A stretch of 64,000 nt of DNA from Roseiflexaceae bacterium (GTDB lineage Bacteria; Chloroflexota; Chloroflexia; Chloroflexales; Roseiflexaceae). The first letter of the stretch is position 1; each line of letters begins with the position of its first letter. This document shows, piece by piece, positions 59,413 to 64,000 of the stretch. The position numbers and the translations under genes are program-made. The DNA is taken from assembly GCA_947450095.1 (NCBI GenBank), contig CANFUF010000005.1:1-64000 (forward strand). The letters are read 5' to 3'. The notes under the pieces were generated by a model, which did no database searches, was not told the DNA's origin, and saw only the letters and a program-made list of their open reading frames with translations.

Positions 59413-60279
59413 CTACACACCACCACGGACAACCGTGTTATGCAGCGTGCCAATGCCGTCGATGGTGATGCTGACTGCATCGCCCCCTTCGAGGGTGAAT
59501 TCGTCGCCGGGTACGATACCGGTGCCGGTGAGCAACAACACGCCGTCGGGGAAGAGGTTGTCGCGGCCGAGGTAGTGCACCAAATCGGCATAGTGACGCA
59601 CGATTTTGCTGGTGCTGACGCTACCGCTAAAGACGAGGTGGCTGGCGCGGTGGATTGCGATCGAGATGGTCAACGCTTTGGGGTCGGCGATGGCTTCGCT
59701 GAGGGCAATCATCGGGCCGACGGCACAACAGCGCCCGTACATTTTGGCTTGGGGCAGGTAGAGTGGGTTTTCGCCTTCGATGTCGCGCGAGCTCATGTCG
59801 TTGCCCACGGTGTAGCCGATGATTTCGCAGGCCGGGTTGATGACCAATGCCAATTCGGGTTCGGGGACATTCCAGGTGGCGTCGTTGCGGATGGCCACTT
59901 CTTCATTGGGGCCGACGACCCGGGTAGGGGTGGCCTTGAAAAAAATCTCGGGGCGGGGGGCGCTGTAGACACGGTCGTAGATGCCACTTTTGGCCGATTC
60001 TTCTTCGCGGGCGACGCGACTACGTTCGTAGGTCACGCCAGCCGCCCAGATTTCTTGCTCGTCGGTGGGGCGGAGCAAGGTCACGCCACTGAGTGGCGCG
60101 AGGGGTTCACTGCCAGCCAGGGCCTTTTGCAGGGCGGTGGCGGCGTCTTGGCGGCCAATGGTCCAGCGCAAAAAGGCGGTGATGCTGGGGAAGCGGGCGG
60201 TAATGTCGTAGACTGCGTCGTTTTGGACGAAGCCAATGCGTGGTTGCTGGGAGTTGTAGGTAAAGCGACAAATGTACAT
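59413..60279 (-). CDS. FAH-fold 2-keto-3-deoxy-sugar-acid dehydratase (KdaD/XylX-like)
   Basis: 288 residues, AAGGAAT before the ATG. WAAGVTYERSRVAREEES, YDRVYSAPRPEIFFKATPTRVVGP, NVPEPELALV (metal ligands E140 and E142) and GNDMSSRDIEGENPLYLPQAKMY (D161) match 2-keto-3-deoxy-D-xylonate/arabinonate dehydratases of the FAH fold, which produce 2-oxoglutarate semialdehyde in oxidative pentose degradation. The D-lyxose-isomerase-like gene lies 16 bases upstream. Partner dehydrogenases and an aldonate dehydratase are not in this window, although an aldehyde dehydrogenase occurs at 28 kb. It is the last gene of the operon. Confidence 0.9.
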   Translation of the reverse strand: MYICRFTYNSQQPRIGFVQNDAVYDITARFPSITAFLRWTIGRQDAATALQKALAGSEPLAPLSGVTLLRPTDEQEIWAAGVTYERSRVAREEESAKSGIYDRVYSAPRPEIFFKATPTRVVGPNEEVAIRNDATWNVPEPELALVINPACEIIGYTVGNDMSSRDIEGENPLYLPQAKMYGRCCAVGPMIALSEAIADPKALTISIAIHRASHLVFSGSVSTSKIVRHYADLVHYLGRDNLFPDGVLLLTGTGIVPGDEFTLEGGDAVSITIDGIGTLHNTVVRGGV

Positions 60280-60295
60280 AGGGATTCCTTGCTTG

Positions 60296-60844
60296 CTATT
60301 GAATGGTGGGGATGCGTTGAATGTCAGGGTCGCTAAAGATGTCTAGTTCGTCACGACTACGGGTCGAAAACTCCGAGACGATGCAGCCGGCAGGCCCGGC
60401 TTGGAACCAGTGCTTGACGTTGGGTTGCAAGGTGTATTGCTCGCCGGGGCGCAACACCACTTCGTGCCAGACACTAAAGTAGGCGGCCCGGGCGGGTGGG
60501 GGTGTGCCACGGGGGTTGGGCGTGGCGGGACCTTCGACATACAAATAAACTTCGCCTTGGCGGCAGCGGAAGGTTTCTTCTTTGCCGGGGTCATCGCCCA
60601 CCGGTGGATGACGGTGTTCGGGGAAGACTTGGTTGGCAAACATGACCAGTTCTTTGGCGCAACAGCGGTCGGTATTGACATAAACGACCAGTTGTAAGCC
60701 CAGCGTCTCGATTTCGCCGAGGCCACAATCGGCGATTTCGATCTGGGCGACCTCGGCGGGGGTCAAAATAATCCCAGCGCTGGCAAGCTGTGTGGCAGTG
60801 CGTTGGCGGAGATGGGCCACAGATTGGGGGGTAAGTGCAGGCAT
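60296..60844 (-). CDS. D-lyxose ketol-isomerase-like cupin
   Basis: 182 residues from the ATG at 60844 (GAGG nine bases upstream; a longer frame to 60901 overlaps the previous gene). The signature FPEHRHP (H77, H79), KEETFRCRQGEVYLYVEG (E90) and the later HWFQAGP histidine form the metal site of the YdaE/D-lyxose isomerase family (DUF1498). These enzymes interconvert D-lyxose and D-xylulose, and D-mannose and D-fructose. It lies between the oxidase and the FAH-fold dehydratase in a sugar-acid/pentose operon. Confidence 0.9.
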   Translation of the reverse strand: MPALTPQSVAHLRQRTATQLASAGIILTPAEVAQIEIADCGLGEIETLGLQLVVYVNTDRCCAKELVMFANQVFPEHRHPPVGDDPGKEETFRCRQGEVYLYVEGPATPNPRGTPPPARAAYFSVWHEVVLRPGEQYTLQPNVKHWFQAGPAGCIVSEFSTRSRDELDIFSDPDIQRIPTIQ

Positions 60845-60854
60845 AGCGTCCTCG

Positions 60855-61982
60855 TTAAAACCGTAAGGAAAAGAGCGAAATATCGTGGGCGGTGTGGCCA
60901 TCGATAGCGAGGTCGGCCAAAATCTCGCCTATCACCGGGGTGAATTTGAAGCCATGACCCGAACAGGGTGAAGCGATGACCACTTGGGGATGGTCGGGGT
61001 GGACGGCGATGACGAAATGCTCATCGGGCGTCAGCGTATACATGCAGGTTTCGTAGTGGGTCATCGGCCCGAGCAAGGCGGGGATGCGCTCGCGGAGCAG
61101 GTTTTGCAGTGATTCGACATCGTGGGCCTGTAATTGGCGGTCGATCGAATCGGGGTTACAGGCTTGGCCGACGGTGTGAATGGCCACTTTGATGCCCGGC
61201 ATGCTGGGGTGGTAGGGGAAGCCATAAAACGATACGCCTGCGCCACAATCCCAAATATAAATGGGGAAATTGGGTTCGGTAAAGGGCTCGATGCCCCCAA
61301 TTGGTGCAAACCACAACAAGACGCGGCGCTCAACCCGGAGCGGCAAGCCCATGTCGGCCAGTAACTCGGGCGCCCACGCACCCGGCGTAATCACCAGATG
61401 ATCAGCGGTGTAGATCCCTTGGGCGGTGGTGACGGTGACGCCACCAGCGGGGTTAGCCTGCCAATGGGTGACCGCTTCTTGGAAGTGGAGTTCGGCGCCG
61501 TGGGTTTGGGCGAGGCGCAGATGGGTGCGCACTGCTGCCTCGGGTACCACAAAGCCGGCGTTGTCTTCGTAGACTGCCACGATATCATCGCTGGGGGTGA
61601 GGGCCGGGTAGCGCTGGCGGATGGTAGCGGCATCGAGCATCTGGTGCGGCAATTGGTGTTCACGCACACTGGCGAGGGTGCCTTGGATGGCGTCACTGTC
61701 GGGGCGCCCAATCATGATGCCCCCGGTGAGGTGCAATAGGTCTTCGTCGCTGTGGGTGGCTAATTCATCCCAGAGCACAAAGGCCCGTTTGAGTAAGGGC
61801 ACATACGAGGGGTGTTCCATGTAGGCTTGGCGGATAATCCGCGAATGTCCGTGGCTCGAGCCGTTGCGATGCGCCGGGGTGAATTGTTCGAGCCCGAGTA
61901 CCCGTTGGCCACGGCGGGCGATGTGGTAGGCAGTGGCGCTGCCCATGCCACCGAGCCCAATGATGATGGTGTGGTAGTGCAT
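60855..61982 (-). CDS. Monomeric sarcosine oxidase/N-methyltryptophan oxidase-like FAD enzyme
   Basis: 375 residues, AGAGG before the ATG. The Rossmann motif GLGGMG (9-14), the flavin-site SSHGHSRIIRQAY, the flavinylation cysteine C313 in CMYTLTPDEHF (equivalent to C315 of MSOX) and SGHGFKFTPVIGEIL are conserved, so covalent FAD is expected. MSOX-type enzymes demethylate N-methyl amino acids with release of peroxide; some relatives oxidise other small amines. Its place inside a sugar-metabolism operon is unexpected and could point to fructosyl-amino-acid (Amadori) oxidase activity, a known activity in this structural family. Confidence 0.9.
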   Translation of the reverse strand: MHYHTIIIGLGGMGSATAYHIARRGQRVLGLEQFTPAHRNGSSHGHSRIIRQAYMEHPSYVPLLKRAFVLWDELATHSDEDLLHLTGGIMIGRPDSDAIQGTLASVREHQLPHQMLDAATIRQRYPALTPSDDIVAVYEDNAGFVVPEAAVRTHLRLAQTHGAELHFQEAVTHWQANPAGGVTVTTAQGIYTADHLVITPGAWAPELLADMGLPLRVERRVLLWFAPIGGIEPFTEPNFPIYIWDCGAGVSFYGFPYHPSMPGIKVAIHTVGQACNPDSIDRQLQAHDVESLQNLLRERIPALLGPMTHYETCMYTLTPDEHFVIAVHPDHPQVVIASPCSGHGFKFTPVIGEILADLAIDGHTAHDISLFSLRF

Positions 61983-62009
61983 GGCAAACCTCTTTGGTGA
62001 CGCGGTAAA

Positions 62010-62462
62010 TTACGATACCGTCATGCAAAACGGACAGGTTCCAAATAATTCGAGTAAATGTTCGACCACGCGGTAGCCGGTTTGGGCTTCGAGAGCCCGG
62101 ATCATGGCGTCGAGGCCGCATTCGGCAAATTCCGTCACGCGCCCACACAGCGTACAGACAATCCGGTGGGCATGTTGATGATTGCTCATGATATAGCGGT
62201 GGCATTCGGCCAGCCCATGGATGCGTTGCATCACCCCGATGTCGGTATAGAGTTTGAGTGTGCGAAATAAGCTGGCATCACCCAAGGGATTGCCTTGGGT
62301 CGCAAGCGTCTGCGCCAGCTCGGCTGCGGTGAATGCACCTACATAGGTAGTGGCTGCGTTGAGCACCGCCACGCGGGGCGTGGTGGCTTTGTAGCCTGCG
62401 CTACTAATACGTTGGATGGCGTCGCGCACGAGGTCGTTTTGGCTAATTGCTGGTGGGTTCAT
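62010..62462 (-). CDS. Fur-family transcriptional regulator
   Basis: 150 residues from the ATG at 62462 (AAGGAGG upstream), overlapping the hydrolase gene by 20 bases. The winged helix (TTPRVAVLNAATTY, AAELAQTLATQGNPLGDASLFRTLKLYTDIGVMQRI), the HQHAH cluster (H95, H97, H99) and the structural zinc cysteines C103, C106, C143 and C146 are all present. Fur-family members sense iron, zinc, manganese, nickel or peroxide. The type cannot be assigned: the C-terminal metal set is intact, so it should bind metal. Its place in the operon suggests local or autoregulation. Confidence 0.92.
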   Translation of the reverse strand: MNPPAISQNDLVRDAIQRISSAGYKATTPRVAVLNAATTYVGAFTAAELAQTLATQGNPLGDASLFRTLKLYTDIGVMQRIHGLAECHRYIMSNHQHAHRIVCTLCGRVTEFAECGLDAMIRALEAQTGYRVVEHLLELFGTCPFCMTVS

Positions 62463-63273
62463 CGCTGCCCTCCTTGAGCCATTCAATCAAGCGTGGCATG
62501 GTAACATCAAAGCCGCCACGGTACATGTTGTGGTCGGTACCGGCGATTTGGAGCCAACGCCCTGCATGCTGACCGAGGGCTTTTTGGATGGTGGGGATGC
62601 TGGTTGGGGGGATAATCGTGCTAGCGTCATCCGCTACCAGACATAAAGTTTTCGTGGTGATTTGCGTAAACAAATCAGTAATATCCCACTCACCACTATT
62701 GAGCAACAAACCTTCGACTGCTTCTTGGCGGCATTGTTGTAGTGCTTCAGCTTTCCATTGCACGTCACAACGATGCCAGAGTTTGTTGCGGGCGGTGAGC
62801 CACGGCAATGTTTCGGCGCTGGGATGACCCACCCCTTCGCCGTATTTGGCGACCAGTTGAGCGCCACCGTTGGGGTCGAGTGTGATTAATGGGTCAATCA
62901 AAATGAGTCGTTGGATGGCTTGTGATTGGGCCATGACCAAAGCAGTCGCCCCACCCCACGAATGCCCAATGAGGGTGTGGATAGGGATGTCGAGGGCGGC
63001 ACAGGCGGCGCTGAGATGATTGGCGATATGTGCGATGTCGTGGTGGCCAATCAGATTGCTTTCGCCGTGGCCGGGCATATCGAATGCTGTGACACAATAT
63101 CCGAGGCTGGCGATACCAGGTGCAACCCGCCACCACGACCGGGCACTGCTGGTTACACCATGGAGTAACACTACATGCGCTGTGCCACTTCCCCAGCGTA
63201 AATAACTCACAATGCGATTATTGACAATTACTTGCCCGCGTGTGGGTGACATCCCTGCATCACAACTTACCAT
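62443..63273 (-). CDS. Alpha/beta-hydrolase
   Basis: 276 residues. The catalytic triad is S105 (GHSWGG), an Asp at about 215-216 (LVADDAST) and H248 (GTDHNMYRGG), with LLHGVTSSARSWW as oxyanion loop and DMPGHGES before the nucleophile elbow, typical of lactonase, esterase or haloperoxidase-like enzymes. No signal peptide. It is the first gene of the operon with the Fur-family gene, and overlaps it by 20 bases. The ester or lactone it opens is unknown; a sugar lactonase would fit the operon. Confidence 0.88.
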   Translation of the reverse strand: MVSCDAGMSPTRGQVIVNNRIVSYLRWGSGTAHVVLLHGVTSSARSWWRVAPGIASLGYCVTAFDMPGHGESNLIGHHDIAHIANHLSAACAALDIPIHTLIGHSWGGATALVMAQSQAIQRLILIDPLITLDPNGGAQLVAKYGEGVGHPSAETLPWLTARNKLWHRCDVQWKAEALQQCRQEAVEGLLLNSGEWDITDLFTQITTKTLCLVADDASTIIPPTSIPTIQKALGQHAGRWLQIAGTDHNMYRGGFDVTMPRLIEWLKEGSDEPTSN

Positions 63274-63329
63274 AACCGTAGTGCCTTATCGCTAAAACAG
63301 GGCGTACTTTGGCGTACATGACCTGCGTG

Positions 63330-63372
63330 GCACATTGTCCCAGCATACCGATGGCATGATGAAGCAATGTGC
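63330..63372. promoter_or_regulatory. Spaced inverted repeat upstream of the hydrolase-Fur operon
   Basis: Perfect 8-base arms GCACATTG (63330-63337) and CAATGTGC (63365-63372), separated by 27 bases, 57-99 bases before the hydrolase start on the minus strand. It could be an operator pair for the Fur-family regulator or a hairpin ending the upstream TIM-barrel transcript. No T run follows it. Confidence 0.4.
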
Positions 63373-63412
63373 GACATACCGCTTTTGGTATCATACCGCA
63401 ATCACGAGTGGT

Positions 63413-64000
63413 TTAGGCAAATGCCGTCAGCACACATTGGCGTAGGGCTTCAATGTGGGGCCAGCGATCGCCGGGGCGGTCATAGACCAAGGTGGTGGGG
63501 CCGCTGAAGCCGTGTTGACGGGCGGCCGCCAAACAGGCATTGACTTGGGCGGGCAGCAATTGTCCTTGCTCGTCGTACGATGCCTTGACATGAATCGAGG
63601 CGGCCATGGCGGCGACTTGGGCAAAGTCGCTGACGCGGGTTTCGCTGGCAAAATTGCCAATATCGGCACAGCCACCATACCCCAGGGCCTGATGAATCGC
63701 CAACCAGTTGGCGGGGGTTGATGCGGTCGCCTTGAAGTTTTCGCTAATCACCCGCACCCCTTTGGGCGTCGCATAGGCTTGGAGCGCTTTGAGGGCGCTA
63801 ATCGTGCGTTGCAATGCGTCCGCATCACTGGCGGGCGCTTCACCGGCGACGACGCGTACATGGCTGGCACCGAGGGTGGCGGCGGCGTCAATCCAGTGTT
63901 GGACTTGGGCGATGTCGGCGGCGTTGTCTGCTTGCGAAATATCGAAGGCGTCGATCAAAATACTAAAAACCTCGACCCCGGCATCGGCTGCGGCGGTTTT
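63413..64000 (-). CDS. Sugar-phosphate isomerase/epimerase-like TIM barrel, 5' end beyond the window
   Basis: On the minus strand the frame ends at 63413 and stays open to the right edge (about 195 codons), so the N-terminus is missing. The visible part (DAFDISQADNAADIAQVQHWIDAAATLGASHVRVVAGEAP, VRVISENFKATASTPANWLAIHQALG, GYGGCADIGNF, SIHVKASYDEQGQL) has the pattern of AP_endonuc_2/xylose-isomerase-like TIM barrels with metal ligands E and D/H. Members include hydroxypyruvate isomerase, myo-inosose dehydratase and tagatose/allulose epimerases. It precedes the sugar-acid operon by 139 bases on the same strand and may belong with it. Confidence 0.82.
   Translation of the reverse strand, partial: KTAAADAGVEVFSILIDAFDISQADNAADIAQVQHWIDAAATLGASHVRVVAGEAPASDADALQRTISALKALQAYATPKGVRVISENFKATASTPANWLAIHQALGYGGCADIGNFASETRVSDFAQVAAMAASIHVKASYDEQGQLLPAQVNACLAAARQHGFSGPTTLVYDRPGDRWPHIEALRQCVLTAFA

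Noticed and set aside
59440-60336. 298-codon plus-strand frame opposite the FAH-fold gene
   Set aside because: Compositionally odd (Gly/Val/Asp-rich) shadow of a conserved gene, spanning two real genes.

Overview
The window looks like chromosomal DNA of a free-living, heterotrophic bacterium, most probably a Chloroflexota member (Herpetosiphon/Chloroflexia-like). This assignment is inference from gene content and style: a dnaG-rpoD-J-protein operon, many GT-C membrane glycosyltransferases, LCP and comEA genes, lipoproteins without outer-membrane machinery, short GAAGTAG-type heptamer tracts, and mid-range GC. No rRNA, tRNA, CRISPR array, transposase, phage gene or plasmid function was found. 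Most of the sequence is ordinary housekeeping and catabolic DNA. The unusual part is the repeat DNA and a peptidase cassette.

Layout. 0-12 kb: a membrane protein and a metallophosphoesterase, an LCP-family cell-wall ligase, then a minus-strand replication/transcription operon (dnaG, rpoD, membrane-bound J-protein), a dNTPase, a repeat-bearing membrane protein, a 7Fe ferredoxin, thymidine kinase and an acetylpolyamine-type deacetylase. 12-22 kb: a HUMPS-family decarboxylase, rarA, a GT87-like enzyme, a D-mannonate-oxidoreductase-like SDR plus a LarA-type racemase, a SulP transporter, a FAD amine/amino-acid oxidase and an APH-fold kinase. 22-29 kb: an ECF sigma gene beside a four-copy composite palindrome array, an M50 protease, tpiA, lon, a PspC protein and an aldehyde dehydrogenase. 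29-40.6 kb: a long minus-strand cassette with two large GT-C proteins, a secreted alpha/beta-hydrolase fused to four membrane helices, and three tandem exported M1 metallopeptidases. 40.9-52.6 kb: topA with an octapeptide-repeat tail, comEA, pyk, an exported GH-like protein, a SOUL protein, a membrane glucosaminidase, an IF-2B-like protein and HtrA. 52.6-59.2 kb: an FGGY kinase, a DsbA-fold protein, a GNAT/enolase-superfamily/P-loop kinase operon, a cupin and a serine-protease lipoprotein. 59.4-64 kb: a minus-strand operon with a KdaD/XylX-like dehydratase, a D-lyxose-isomerase-like cupin, a monomeric-sarcosine-oxidase-like enzyme, a Fur-family regulator and a hydrolase, followed by a TIM-barrel isomerase running off the right edge.

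How the genes work together. Three themes recur. Sugar-acid and pentose metabolism is represented by the HUMPS enzyme, SDR+LarA, the FGGY kinase, and the dehydratase/isomerase operon. Extracellular protein and peptide turnover with membrane quality control is represented by the three M1 enzymes, the hydrolase fusion, HtrA, a second trypsin-like lipoprotein, M50 and Lon. Envelope glycan work is represented by LCP, the GT-C enzymes, the glucosaminidase and the GH-like protein. The strongest candidates for something undescribed are the composite palindrome array at 22.6-23.0 kb, with its swapped arms, and the M1/hydrolase-TM cassette. Neither can be called a new system from this sequence alone.
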